Below, piece after piece: positions 25,924-34,948 of a stretch of DNA of 64,000 nucleotides. This stretch comes from Desulfosarcina ovata subsp. ovata (GTDB taxonomy: Bacteria > Desulfobacterota > Desulfobacteria > Desulfobacterales > Desulfosarcinaceae). The notes beneath the pieces are model-generated. The model was not told the DNA's origin. It saw only the letters and a program-made list of their open reading frames with translations, and made no database searches. Positions within the stretch are counted from its first letter, which is position 1, and each line of letters opens with the position of its first letter. The translations under genes and the position numbers were made by a program. The stretch covers positions 7,193,501-7,257,500 of the forward strand of contig NZ_AP021879.1 of the NCBI RefSeq assembly GCF_009689005.1, given 5' to 3'.

Positions 25924-27093
25924 ATGGGAAGAGTAGCCATTATAGGTGTTGGGCAAAGCAAGTTTGTCCGTAAATATCCGGGTTCGATCCGGGAGTTGGC
26001 GTTTGAAGGGTTTAAAGAAGCGATCACCGATGCGGGGATCACGGCCAAGGACATCGACGCATCGGTGTTCTGCTCGGCACCCGAATATGACAAGCAACGG
26101 TCGCCATCGGCGGTGATCGCCGAATACCTGGGGCTCAACCCCCAGCCCACTTTTTACGTAGAGTCCCTGTGCTCCTCCTCCAGCACCGGTTTGAAGCTGG
26201 CCTACAGCATGGTCGCCTCGGGCGTCCACGACATGGTGGCGGTGATCGGTCTGCAGAAGATGTCCGAGATTTCCTCGGCCGAATCACAGGAGCGCATGGG
26301 GCGCGGTGCGGACATTCAGTGGGAGAGCCCCTTTGGTACGATGATGCCGGCTTACTACGCTATGCACGCCCAGGCGCACATGGCCAAATACGGCACCACC
26401 CCTGAGGACCTGGCCGCGGTTCGTGTGAAGGCGGCCACCTACGGTCAGATCAACGAGCGTGCCGTCTACCGCAAGGCAGTGACGCCGGAGATGTTTACCG
26501 ATCCGGAAAACATGATGGCCAGCCCGGTTTCCAGCCCCCTGCGGGTGGGGGATTGCTGTGCCAACGCCGACGGCACGTCCTGCATGATCGTGGCCAGTGA
26601 AGAAAAGGCCAAGCAATTCAGCAAGAAACCGATCTGGGTCCTTGGCGTGGGCGCGGCCAGCGCCAGTGTGAATCTGACCGGGCGTGACAAGCTCCACGGC
26701 CTGAAGGCGGCCGAGCAGGCGGCCAAGCAAGCTTACGCCATGGCCGGCGTGGGCCCTAAGGACATCGACGTTGCTGAGGTGCATGACTGTTTTACGATTG
26801 CCGAAATGTTGGCTTACGAGGCCTTGGGGTTTGCCGAGCCTGGTGGTGCCAAGGAACTGATCCAGGGCAAGGAGACTTACAAAGAGGGCAGTATCCCGGT
26901 AAATGTGGACGGTGGTCTGCTCTCTAAGGGACATCCCATCGGCGCCACGGGCGGCAGCCAGGTACGTACGATTGTGCTGCAGCTGCGCGGCGAGGCCGGT
27001 GACATGCAGGTAAAGGACCCGCAGATCGGGCTGGTGCACAACATCGGCGGCGTGGGCATCTACGGTAACGTGACCATTTTCGGAAAAGAGTAG
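25924..27093 (+). CDS. Thiolase, probable 3-oxopimeloyl-CoA thiolase (BbsB-like)
   Basis: A 389-residue thiolase-fold protein of the SCP-x/BbsB-like group that works with a DUF35 partner. The acyl-accepting Cys83 lies in SLCSSSSTG and the GHPIGATG motif is at 336-343. The usual C-terminal Cys motif is replaced by VHNIGG, which is usual in this subgroup. Pathway order suggests cleavage of 3-oxopimeloyl-CoA to glutaryl-CoA and acetyl-CoA. It starts after AAAGGAATGACCT and is 13 bases from the DUF35 gene. Confidence 0.82.
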   Translation: MGRVAIIGVGQSKFVRKYPGSIRELAFEGFKEAITDAGITAKDIDASVFCSAPEYDKQRSPSAVIAEYLGLNPQPTFYVESLCSSSSTGLKLAYSMVASGVHDMVAVIGLQKMSEISSAESQERMGRGADIQWESPFGTMMPAYYAMHAQAHMAKYGTTPEDLAAVRVKAATYGQINERAVYRKAVTPEMFTDPENMMASPVSSPLRVGDCCANADGTSCMIVASEEKAKQFSKKPIWVLGVGAASASVNLTGRDKLHGLKAAEQAAKQAYAMAGVGPKDIDVAEVHDCFTIAEMLAYEALGFAEPGGAKELIQGKETYKEGSIPVNVDGGLLSKGHPIGATGGSQVRTIVLQLRGEAGDMQVKDPQIGLVHNIGGVGIYGNVTIFGKE

Positions 27094-27106
27094 ACTGGAG
27101 GAAAAA

Positions 27107-27538
27107 ATGGGCAAAAAACAGGAAGATGTCCGCTTCGGCAAGTTCGGCACGGTCAGCTTTACGAAAACAACAAAGGTGAACGATTTTGTCGATTATCTGG
27201 AGAGCGGCAAAGTGATGTATACGCACTGCAAGAAGTGCGGAGCGAACTTTTTCCCACCGCGAGCCGACTGTGAGGGCTGTCTGTCCAGCGACATGGAGTG
27301 GAAGGAAGTGAGCGGAACGGGCAAGCTGGTCTCGTACAGTCAACTCAAATATGCCCCGGTGGGCTTCGACAATGACTTGCCGTACAGCATCGCCATGCTG
27401 GATTACGGTGACATTCAGGTGTTCGGTCGCCTGGACAGCGCACTTGATATCAAGGATGTGGAAGTCGGCATGGAAATGACCACCGCGGTCAACACGCTTG
27501 CCGAAGGACAGTTCAACTACGTATTTAAAAAAGCATAA
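27107..27538 (+). CDS. DUF35 OB-fold zinc-ribbon protein, thiolase partner (BbsA-like)
   Basis: A 143-residue protein with the rubredoxin-like zinc knuckle CKKCGANFFPPRADCEGC near residue 45, followed by an OB-fold (GKLVSYSQLKYAPVGF). Such DUF35 subunits form complexes with thiolases of this type and are needed for acyl transfer, as shown for BbsAB. The gene follows the thiolase by 13 bases with GGAGG before its start. Confidence 0.85.
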   Translation: MGKKQEDVRFGKFGTVSFTKTTKVNDFVDYLESGKVMYTHCKKCGANFFPPRADCEGCLSSDMEWKEVSGTGKLVSYSQLKYAPVGFDNDLPYSIAMLDYGDIQVFGRLDSALDIKDVEVGMEMTTAVNTLAEGQFNYVFKKA

Positions 27539-27580
27539 GGACGGCATTCATCCTGTCGTTTTTAAAGGAGTGATAGCGGT

Positions 27581-28744
27581 ATGGATTTTAAACTTTCCAA
27601 AGAACATCAGATGCTGCAAAAGGCCGTCCGCGATTTCTGTAAGAAGCAAATCGCCCCCAATGTGGAAGAGTGGGACAAGAACCATTACTTCCCTTACGAA
27701 GAAGTCATGAAGCCCATGGGCGAGTTGGGATTCTGGGGCACCGTGATTCCCGAAGAGTACGGCGGAGAGGACATGGGCTTTCTGGCCGCCATGATCGTCA
27801 CCGAAGAACTCGCCCGGGTGTGCAGCTCGTTGCGCGTTCAGGTGAACATGCAGGTATTGGGGTGCGCCTTCACCATCTTCCGGTACGGCACCGAGGAAGT
27901 GAAGAAGAAATACATCGAGGGGCTGTGCTCGGGTGAGTTGATCGGCGGGTTCGGCATCACCGAACCGGATGCCGGTTCGGACGTCATGGCCATGTCCAGT
28001 ACGGCAGAAGACAAGGGCGACCACTGGCTGCTCAACGGCAACAAGACCTGGATCTCCAACGCCCAGGTGGCTGACGTGTTGATCTACTACGCCTATACCG
28101 ATCCCGATGCCGGTTCCAAGGGGCTGTCGGCCTTTGTCATCGAGCCCAAGAACCACAACGGCGTCAAAACCACCGCGCTGGACAAACTGGGCTCCTGGAG
28201 TTCACCCACGGGCGAGGTGTTCCTGGACGGCACCAAGGTGCCCAAGGAGAACATTCTGGGCAAACCCGGCGACGGCGCCAAGATCGTCTTCGGCTCCCTG
28301 AACCAGACCCGCCTGTCGGCCGCCGCCGGTGGCGTTGGCGTGGCCCAGGCCTGCCTGGACGAGGTTACCAAATACTGCAACGATCGCAAGCAGTTCGGCA
28401 AGCCCATCGGAACGTTCCAGATGAACCAGGACATGGTCGCCCAGATGGCCACGGAGATCGACTGCGCCAGGTATCTGGTTTACCGTGCCGCCGTGGAGAA
28501 AGACAACGGCAAGCTCAACAACGGCCTGGATGTGGCCAAAGCCAAATACTTCGTCGGTGAAACGGTCAACAAGTGTTCCAACTATGCCATGCGCATTTTG
28601 GGTGCCTACGGTTACTCCACCGAGTATCCGATCGCCCGCATTTACCGGGATGCCCCCACCTACTACATGGTGGAAGGATCGGCCAATATCTGCAAGTCAA
28701 TTATCGGACAGGATCAGCTGGGATACAGGAAGGCCAACCGCTAA
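27581..28744 (+). CDS. gcdH: Glutaryl-CoA dehydrogenase, probably non-decarboxylating
   Basis: A 387-residue acyl-CoA dehydrogenase. FAD and substrate motifs are GGFGITEPDAGSDV and WISNAQVAD; the catalytic base is Glu365 in YMVEGSANI. As recalled, the sequence is strikingly close to the Desulfococcus multivorans enzyme, which oxidises glutaryl-CoA to glutaconyl-CoA without decarboxylation. That would leave decarboxylation to a separate sodium-pumping glutaconyl-CoA decarboxylase not seen here. Electrons go to EtfAB, encoded about 2.7 kb downstream. Confidence 0.85.
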   Translation: MDFKLSKEHQMLQKAVRDFCKKQIAPNVEEWDKNHYFPYEEVMKPMGELGFWGTVIPEEYGGEDMGFLAAMIVTEELARVCSSLRVQVNMQVLGCAFTIFRYGTEEVKKKYIEGLCSGELIGGFGITEPDAGSDVMAMSSTAEDKGDHWLLNGNKTWISNAQVADVLIYYAYTDPDAGSKGLSAFVIEPKNHNGVKTTALDKLGSWSSPTGEVFLDGTKVPKENILGKPGDGAKIVFGSLNQTRLSAAAGGVGVAQACLDEVTKYCNDRKQFGKPIGTFQMNQDMVAQMATEIDCARYLVYRAAVEKDNGKLNNGLDVAKAKYFVGETVNKCSNYAMRILGAYGYSTEYPIARIYRDAPTYYMVEGSANICKSIIGQDQLGYRKANR

Positions 28745-28770
28745 AGCGTCGCCATTTTTCTGCAGTGTGT

Positions 28771-28798
28771 ATCGCCCGGGCCGCGAGGCCCGGGCGAT
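28771..28798 (+). terminator. Strong hairpin after gcdH
   Basis: CGCCCGGGCC-GCGA-GGCCCGGGCG is a perfect 10-bp GC stem; the following ATTCTTGTATCGTTTTG is only weakly T-rich. It probably ends or attenuates the bam transcript. Confidence 0.6.
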
Positions 28799-28859
28799 TC
28801 TTGTATCGTTTTGTTCTGAAAATTGCTCGATGGCTATGGCTCCCCTGAAAGGAATTGCG

Positions 28860-29022
28860 TTAAGGCGATTGGCGGATAAGCATATACCAGGATGCGCCGG
28901 ATTTTCATTCGTATTCAAGGCGGGCTTTTTTACGCATAGTGAGGCTATGTGTGGAAAAGCCCAACGCAGAAGACGGATGAAAAGACAAGCAGGCGGGTAT
29001 ATTCTTTGACAGAAATCGCCTA
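28860..29022 (+). repeat. About 163-bp palindromic repeat, non-coding
   Basis: The ends TTAAGGCGATT and AATCGCCTAA are inverted. Inside, GCATATACC pairs with GGGTATATTC, TTTTCATTCGTATTC with GAAGACGGATGAAAA, and GGGCTTTTTTACGCATAG with CTATGTGTGGAAAAGCCC around a 5-base loop. The whole unit can fold as one long hairpin. Length and plan resemble the repeat at 13286-13450, but the ends differ. No coding frame is present in 28745-29256. Confidence 0.75.
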
Positions 29023-29256
29023 AGGGCTGATCCGTGGAGCGCCCTCATTCAAGAGACGCCAAGCTTTGGTGGTCCCTCCCTTCAACTACCACCGCTCTGC
29101 CATGTGGCACCTCCAACTCTTGCTTGAGGGCACTCTGCCACTCATATTCATCCAGCGTTTTACCCATGGCGCGGGGATGATCGCGACGATGTGCCCCCAC
29201 CCATCGATTCCTTTCAACGGGCCAAGCCGAATAACAATGAAAGGAATGTGTCAGCC

Positions 29257-31323
29257 ATGCAGCCTGCGTTGATCGCTCCAGCCGAGTATGTCTTTCTTTT
29301 TATCCCCACGGTCCTTTTTTCATTACTGATACCTGTCGTGGGGATTGCCGTATTCACCTACATCATGGCCCTGCGTGCGGCCCCGTTGGTCAAAGCAGCC
29401 CCGGACAAGCGTTTTGACCGCATCCCGCAGCGTATTTTCAATGTGTTCAAGATCTGGCTGGGCCAGTACCGCCAGCCGCGTTACCGCGTTGCCGGCGTGG
29501 TTCACATCATCATCTTCGCCGGGTTTCTGGTGCTGAGCGTCCGGTCGACGTCACTGGTGATCATCGGCCTGTCCGAGGATTTTGTGCTGCCCGGGTTTGG
29601 CGGCGTCATCGGCGACATTTACAATGTTCTCAAGGATTACGCGGCCACGGCCGTGTTGGTGGCCTGCTGCATCGCCGCCTGGCGCCGGGCCGTGGTCAAG
29701 CCGGAGAGGTACAAAGTGCCGGCCAAGTACGGCCATGATCACACGGCCGAGGCGCTGTTTGTACTGGGCCTGATCTCGACCCTGATGATTTCCGAGAGCC
29801 TGTTCGAGGCCAGCAGCGTGGCGGCCAACGCCCAGTCGGGGCTGCACGCCGAGTTCCTGGCGCCCCTGAGCTTGGTCTGGTTGTTCAAGAATTTTCTGAT
29901 GTTCTCCTCGGAAGGGACCCTGCAGGCGATCCACATCATCGCCTACTATATTCACGACTTGACCTTCTTCTTTTTCCTCTGTTTTTTGCCTCTGGGCAAG
30001 CACTTTCACGTGATCACCTCGATATTCAACGTCTTTTTCATGCGTATCGACCGGGGGAACATCAAACCGGTGCGTCACGGCATCAAGGCGGAGGAACTGG
30101 ACGACCTGGAATCCTTCGGGGTGAAAAAGATCGAAGATTTTACCTGGAAGCATCTTCTGGATTTTTATTCGTGTGCCGACTGCGGGCGCTGCTCGGACAA
30201 CTGCCCGGCCAACGCCGTGGGGCGGCCCCTGTCGCCGCGTTTCATTTCCATCAAGGGGCGCGACACGCTTTTCAAGAACTACCCCATCTACCCGTACGGA
30301 TCGCCGTTCAAGAAGAGTGAACCCTTGATCGGCACGGTCTACGAGGAGGACGAGATCTGGTCATGCACGACCTGCGGGGCGTGTGAGCAGGAGTGTCCCA
30401 TCGGCATCGAGTATATCGACAAGATCGTGGATCTGCGCCGCGGCATGGTGGACGAGGGGATGGTTCCCCAGAGCCTGCAGAAGCCGCTTAAGGCCCTTGA
30501 GAAGCGTGGCAACCCGTGGGGCAAGATGGAGAAGAAACGCGCCGAATGGACCAAGGATCTTCCCGAGGGTGTGACGGTGAAGGACCTGACCAAGGATTCG
30601 GCCGAGACGTTGTACTTTGTGGACAGCATCACCAGCTATGACGACCGCATGCAGGATCTGGGGCGGGCTACGGCGACGATCCTTTCGCGCGCCGGTGCGG
30701 ACTTCGGTATCCTGGGCAAGGCCGAGAAGGACGCGGGCAACGAGATCCGGCGCTTCGGCGAAGAGATGCTCTTTCAGACCATGAAGGAGATGAACACCGA
30801 TGCGATCACAGACAGCGGTGTCAAGCAGATCGTCACGGCCGACCCGCACGCCTACAACGTGCTGAAGAACGACTACAGCGGGCTGCCGCCGGTGGAGCAC
30901 ATCAGCCAGTTTATCACCCGCAGCGTGCGATCGGGCGCTCTGAAGCTAACCGGCGCCAATGGGGACGGCAAGGTTTACACCTATCACGATCCCTGCTACC
31001 TGGGCCGCCACAACGACGTCTACGAGGATCCGCGGGAGGCGCTGGACGCCATTGCCGGTTTGAAGCGGGTGGAGATGGAGCGCAGCCGTGACCGTTCGTT
31101 CTGTTGCGGCGGCGGCGGGCTGATGCTGTTCTACGAACCCGAAGAGGAACAGCGCATGGGCGTTTTGCGAGTGGAGATGGCGGCCAAGGCCGGTGCCAAC
31201 GTGATCGTGACGGCGTGCCCCTTCTGCCTGGTGAATATGGAGGATGCCATCAAGGTGGCCGGCCTGGAAGGGCAGATGGAGGCCATCGATCTGTCGGAGC
31301 TGATCGCAAGCCACCTGGCGTAA
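29257..31323 (+). CDS. Membrane FeS oxidoreductase, ETF:quinone oxidoreductase type (EMO-like)
   Basis: A 688-residue protein. The first 270 residues form about six membrane helices resembling a nitrate-reductase gamma-like cytochrome b domain. Two [4Fe-4S] motifs follow, CADCGRCSDNCP near 306 and CTTCGACEQECP near 369, then two CCG domains (PCYLGRHN and FCCGGGG near 616, with ACPFCLVNM). This layout matches the membrane enzyme that passes electrons from ETF to menaquinone in beta-oxidising anaerobes. The ATG at 29257 is preferred over an upstream in-frame start. It precedes etfBA and links the dehydrogenase to the respiratory chain. Confidence 0.85.
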   Translation: MQPALIAPAEYVFLFIPTVLFSLLIPVVGIAVFTYIMALRAAPLVKAAPDKRFDRIPQRIFNVFKIWLGQYRQPRYRVAGVVHIIIFAGFLVLSVRSTSLVIIGLSEDFVLPGFGGVIGDIYNVLKDYAATAVLVACCIAAWRRAVVKPERYKVPAKYGHDHTAEALFVLGLISTLMISESLFEASSVAANAQSGLHAEFLAPLSLVWLFKNFLMFSSEGTLQAIHIIAYYIHDLTFFFFLCFLPLGKHFHVITSIFNVFFMRIDRGNIKPVRHGIKAEELDDLESFGVKKIEDFTWKHLLDFYSCADCGRCSDNCPANAVGRPLSPRFISIKGRDTLFKNYPIYPYGSPFKKSEPLIGTVYEEDEIWSCTTCGACEQECPIGIEYIDKIVDLRRGMVDEGMVPQSLQKPLKALEKRGNPWGKMEKKRAEWTKDLPEGVTVKDLTKDSAETLYFVDSITSYDDRMQDLGRATATILSRAGADFGILGKAEKDAGNEIRRFGEEMLFQTMKEMNTDAITDSGVKQIVTADPHAYNVLKNDYSGLPPVEHISQFITRSVRSGALKLTGANGDGKVYTYHDPCYLGRHNDVYEDPREALDAIAGLKRVEMERSRDRSFCCGGGGLMLFYEPEEEQRMGVLRVEMAAKAGANVIVTACPFCLVNMEDAIKVAGLEGQMEAIDLSELIASHLA

Positions 31324-31413
31324 GGGCGAAAGATGTTTCGCCCCTACCCCAATCCAGGGGCTCCGAATGATAAATTTAGCAGCGGGATTTAACAAGCAAC
31401 AAGGAGGATTAGC

Positions 31414-32202
31414 ATGGAGATTTTGGTATGCGTCAAACGGGTACCCGATACCGCCGAGAACGAGATCGAGGTCAACGGCTCGGGCAGCGATATAGAACGT
31501 GACGACCTGGTGTACTCGGTCAACGAATGGGACAACTACGCCGTGGAAGAGGCGATTCAGATCCGCGATAACGTGGGCGGTACGGTAACCGTGGTCACGG
31601 TGGGCGACGACGAGTCCGAAGAGGTGCTGCGCCGGGAGATGGCCATGGGCGCGGACAACGGGATTCTGTTGACCGACGACGCCTTCGAGGGCTCCGACGG
31701 CAAGGGCATCGCGACCCTGCTCAAGGCGGCGGTGGAGAAGGGCAAGTACGACCTGATCCTGACCGGCGCCCAGGCCGACGACGGCGCCGGCCAGGTGGGC
31801 GGCATGCTGGCGGCGATGCTGGACGTCCCCTATGCCTCGCTGGTGAACAAGATCGAGGTGAATGGCGACAAGCTGAAGGTGGGCCGGGAGATCGAAGGCG
31901 GCAACCAGGAGATGAACGAGATTGCCATGCCCTGCGTGCTGTCGATCCAGACGGGTATCAACGAGCCGCGCTACGTGGGTATCCGCGGCATCCGCAAGGT
32001 GGCCTCGGTGGAGATTCCCGAGCTTGGGGCCGGCGACCTGGGCGTGGACGCGGGCGCGGTGGGCGCGGCCGCCGCCAAGGTGAAACGGGTGGATTACTTC
32101 GTGCCCGAGCTGGGCGAGGGTGCCGAGATGCTCGAGGGCAGCACCGAAGAGATCATCGCCAAACTGATTGAACACCTGAAGGCCAAAGGAGGACTGAAAT
32201 AA
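31414..32202 (+). CDS. etfB: Electron transfer flavoprotein beta subunit
   Basis: A 262-residue EtfB with the usual start MEILVCVKRVPDT, the nucleotide-binding VGDDESEEVLRREMAMGAD, and the recognition-loop text PYASLVNKIEV. The start follows AAGGAGG. The stop overlaps the etfA start by one base (TAATG). With EtfA it carries electrons from glutaryl-CoA dehydrogenase to the membrane FeS oxidoreductase. Confidence 0.92.
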   Translation: MEILVCVKRVPDTAENEIEVNGSGSDIERDDLVYSVNEWDNYAVEEAIQIRDNVGGTVTVVTVGDDESEEVLRREMAMGADNGILLTDDAFEGSDGKGIATLLKAAVEKGKYDLILTGAQADDGAGQVGGMLAAMLDVPYASLVNKIEVNGDKLKVGREIEGGNQEMNEIAMPCVLSIQTGINEPRYVGIRGIRKVASVEIPELGAGDLGVDAGAVGAAAAKVKRVDYFVPELGEGAEMLEGSTEEIIAKLIEHLKAKGGLK

Positions 32203-33170
32203 TGGCTGACATCTACGCATATATCAATCACAAGAACGGCGTGGCCGACGATTCGGCCCTGGAACTGATCGAGGCCGCCAAAAAGATCGACGCTGGCGCG
32301 GCGGTAACCGCCATCGTGACCGGATCGGGCAGCGAACTGGACCAGGTGGCCGATGCCGTGGCCGCGACCTATCCCAAAGTACTTAAGTTCAATGCCGATG
32401 CCCTGGCCTATCCCAATGCCGAGGTGGTGCGCAAACTGCTGGTCAATGTGCTGCCCGCGGATGCGATCCTGCTGGTGGCCCACGACACCTTCGGCATGGA
32501 CCTCTCCCCGGGCCTCTCCATCAAACTGGATTCGGCCTTTGTTTCCGACGTGGCCGACATCGAGGGCGTCGACGGCAGCACCTTGAAGGCGATCCGCCAG
32601 GAATACTCGGGCATGGTGAGCACCCACGTGACCTGCGACATTTCCGCCGGTGCGGTGATCAACGTGCGTCCGGGCTGTTTCGCGCCGGACGAGAGCCAGT
32701 CCGCCGGGGGCACGGTGGAGGACAAGTCCGGTGACGCCGGCGATCTTTCCACGGGACGCACCTTCCTGGAAGTCGTGGAAGCCGAAGTCGGCGACGTGGA
32801 CATCACCAAATCGGACGTGCTGGTCTCCGTGGGCCGCGGGATCGAAGACGAGGAGAACATCGAGATCGCCCAGGAACTGGCCGACGCCATGGGCGCGGTG
32901 GTTTCCTGCTCGCGTCCCATCGTGGACGCCAAATGGCTGGAGAAATCCCGCCAGGTGGGAACCAGTGGCCAGACGGTCAAGCCCAAGGTGTACATGGCCT
33001 GCGGGATCTCCGGCAGCTTCCAGCACATGGGCGGGATCAAGGGCTCGCCGTTCATCGTGGCGATCAACAAGAACGTCAAGGCCCCGATCTTCCAGGTGGC
33101 CGACGTGGGCATCGAGGCCGACATCCTCGAATTTCTGCCCGAGCTGACCGAGGCGATCGGCGAGCTCTAA
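32202..33170 (+). CDS. etfA: Electron transfer flavoprotein alpha subunit
   Basis: A 322-residue EtfA. The C-terminal FAD-binding domain is clear: SVGRGIEDEENIEIAQELA, CSRPIVDAKWLEKSRQVGTS, ACGISGSFQHMGGIKGS and AINKNVKAPIF. The first part (MADIYAYINHKNG) is the shared alpha/beta domain. It is translationally coupled to etfB. A terminator hairpin follows 11 bases after the stop. Confidence 0.92.
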   Translation: MADIYAYINHKNGVADDSALELIEAAKKIDAGAAVTAIVTGSGSELDQVADAVAATYPKVLKFNADALAYPNAEVVRKLLVNVLPADAILLVAHDTFGMDLSPGLSIKLDSAFVSDVADIEGVDGSTLKAIRQEYSGMVSTHVTCDISAGAVINVRPGCFAPDESQSAGGTVEDKSGDAGDLSTGRTFLEVVEAEVGDVDITKSDVLVSVGRGIEDEENIEIAQELADAMGAVVSCSRPIVDAKWLEKSRQVGTSGQTVKPKVYMACGISGSFQHMGGIKGSPFIVAINKNVKAPIFQVADVGIEADILEFLPELTEAIGEL

Positions 33171-33180
33171 ACGGGATAGG

Positions 33181-33229
33181 AACGGATGCGGGGAATGACA
33201 GTCGTGCCATTCTCCGCACCCGCTTTTGT
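33181..33229 (+). terminator. Terminator after etfA
   Basis: GGATGCGGGGAATG pairs with CATTCTCCGCACCC and is followed by GCTTTTG. Confidence 0.7.
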
Positions 33230-33288
33230 CCGCAGAATGATGGGCACCTGAGAATCACCGATCCATCACCCGACCGATCTGCGGACAA
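33229..33288 (+). other. Second hairpin after etfA
   Basis: TGTCCGCAGA and TCTGCGGACA are perfect inverted repeats 40 bases apart, immediately after the etfA terminator. It may be a back-up terminator or a processing site. Confidence 0.45.
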
Positions 33289-33402
33289 GAATCGACATCC
33301 GGTCTGATAGTATGGTCAGATGAATGGGAAATAGCCATAACCGAACATTTATGATAAATTGGTGGCTATCGGTCGATAGAACCTTTTCCAAGGATTCAAG
33401 CC

Positions 33403-34947
33403 ATGGCCCAGGAAGCCCTGCTCACGGAACTGGAAGACTTCCTTAAACGAAACCGCGATACGATTGTCGACGAATGGGTGCGGCGGTTGCACTCATCGGT
33501 TGGCGAAAAGTATTCCGATAGACCCATAGATGAACTATACAAAACCGTTGCAGATGCTTACGATGGAAACTGCAGTTACCTGATCGATGAGGATCCATCA
33601 CGGATCGATCGATTCATCGAAAGCATCACCCGCCTTCGGCTCAGTGCCGGATTCTCCCTATCAAGCGTTCAGACCGCCTTCGAACTGTTTCGCGAAATCG
33701 TTACCCCCATGTTTTTCCAGGCGTTTCCATCCGATATCTGCCAGGACATGACGGTCAGGGTGAACCAATGTATGGCCTATGTGGTCCAGCAGCACAGTGA
33801 ACTGTTCCAGGCCATGCATGAAAAAACCATTCGTGAGCATAACCGCGAACTGAAGTGGAAGGTTCAGCGCCGGACTGCCGAACTGGCTGAATCCGAGCGA
33901 AAATACAAAACCCTCGTGGAAGAGATTAACGACGGATATGTGGTGGTTCGGGACGAATTGATTGTTTTTGCCAATCCGGCATTTGCAAAAATTCACCAAT
34001 GGCCGCAAAGCGAGGTCGTCGGACACCGGTTTATCGATTTTGTCGATCCGCAAAGCCGTGACAAGATCATGTCCATCTACCAGCGAAGCATGATTATTGG
34101 AAAAGCGGTGACGTCCAAAGCATTTGAATACATGCGGCTGACCCGTGACGGACGGAGCTACCCCACGGAAATTCTTGCACGGATCACCCACTATGACGAC
34201 CATTTGGCCACCATCGCGATTTGCCGGGACATTACCGAACGCGTGAGAATGGAAAAAAAGGTCCGTGAGGCCGAGCGGATGGCCACCATCGGGCAGATAA
34301 CGGCATCCCTTTCCCACGAGATCCGCAATCCCCTTTCCGCCATCAAGCTCAACCTGCAGGTGCTGAAGAAGAATGCCATGCTCAGGGGAAACGACGAGCG
34401 GCGCCTGGACATATCCGTTCAGGAGGTTAAACGGCTGGAGCGCATACTGCAGGAGTTGCTGGACTTTGCCAAACCTCTTGACCTTAATCCGCAACCGGCG
34501 GACATCCAGGTCCTCATGTATCATTGCACGGAACTGTTGGACGAAAAATTCAAGCAAAAATTCATTCGGGTGCGTTTTGAACAGGATGTGGCCATGCCCA
34601 TGGTGCCCCTGGATGCACAACGGTTTCAGCAGGCGGTAATGAATTTGCTGTTCAATGCAATCGATGCATCACCCGAAGGCGGTACGGTCCGGATTGCCGT
34701 CGGCATCGTCTGTCGCAACGGCCAGCGCTATGCCGCCATCCGTGTTTGTGACGAGGGGCCGGGCATTCCGACGGAACTGAGGGGAGAGATCCTGAAACCG
34801 TTTTTTACCACCAAAACCCAGGGGACCGGGTTGGGGCTGACCAACACCGATCGGGTGGCCAAGGAGCATGGCGGTTGGCTGGAAATTGACGATACGGTTT
34901 CCGCGGGGGTCGCCTTTACGCTGATGATGCCCGTTGGAGGACATTGA
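33403..34947 (+). CDS. PAS-domain sensor histidine kinase next to the benzoate genes
   Basis: A 514-residue soluble kinase. Residues of about 1-150 resemble an RsbR/RsbRD-type helical sensor (VDEWVRRLHSSVG, FELFREIVTPMF). A PAS domain spans about 165-280. The phosphoacceptor is near His304 (SLSHEIRNPLSAIKLN), then a HATPase with NLLFNAIDASPEGG and TQGTGLGLTN. There is no membrane segment, so it senses an internal signal, possibly a CoA ester. Its response regulator follows with a start 2 bases past this stop. The pair resembles BamVW of Geobacter in position and type. Confidence 0.83.
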   Translation: MAQEALLTELEDFLKRNRDTIVDEWVRRLHSSVGEKYSDRPIDELYKTVADAYDGNCSYLIDEDPSRIDRFIESITRLRLSAGFSLSSVQTAFELFREIVTPMFFQAFPSDICQDMTVRVNQCMAYVVQQHSELFQAMHEKTIREHNRELKWKVQRRTAELAESERKYKTLVEEINDGYVVVRDELIVFANPAFAKIHQWPQSEVVGHRFIDFVDPQSRDKIMSIYQRSMIIGKAVTSKAFEYMRLTRDGRSYPTEILARITHYDDHLATIAICRDITERVRMEKKVREAERMATIGQITASLSHEIRNPLSAIKLNLQVLKKNAMLRGNDERRLDISVQEVKRLERILQELLDFAKPLDLNPQPADIQVLMYHCTELLDEKFKQKFIRVRFEQDVAMPMVPLDAQRFQQAVMNLLFNAIDASPEGGTVRIAVGIVCRNGQRYAAIRVCDEGPGIPTELRGEILKPFFTTKTQGTGLGLTNTDRVAKEHGGWLEIDDTVSAGVAFTLMMPVGGH

Positions 34948-34948
34948 T

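Noticed and set aside
29099-29130. TGGCACCTCCAACTCTTGC as a sigma-54 promoter before the ETF oxidoreductase gene
   Set aside because: The -24 and -12 parts are 4 bases too far apart, and sigma-54 spacing is strict.
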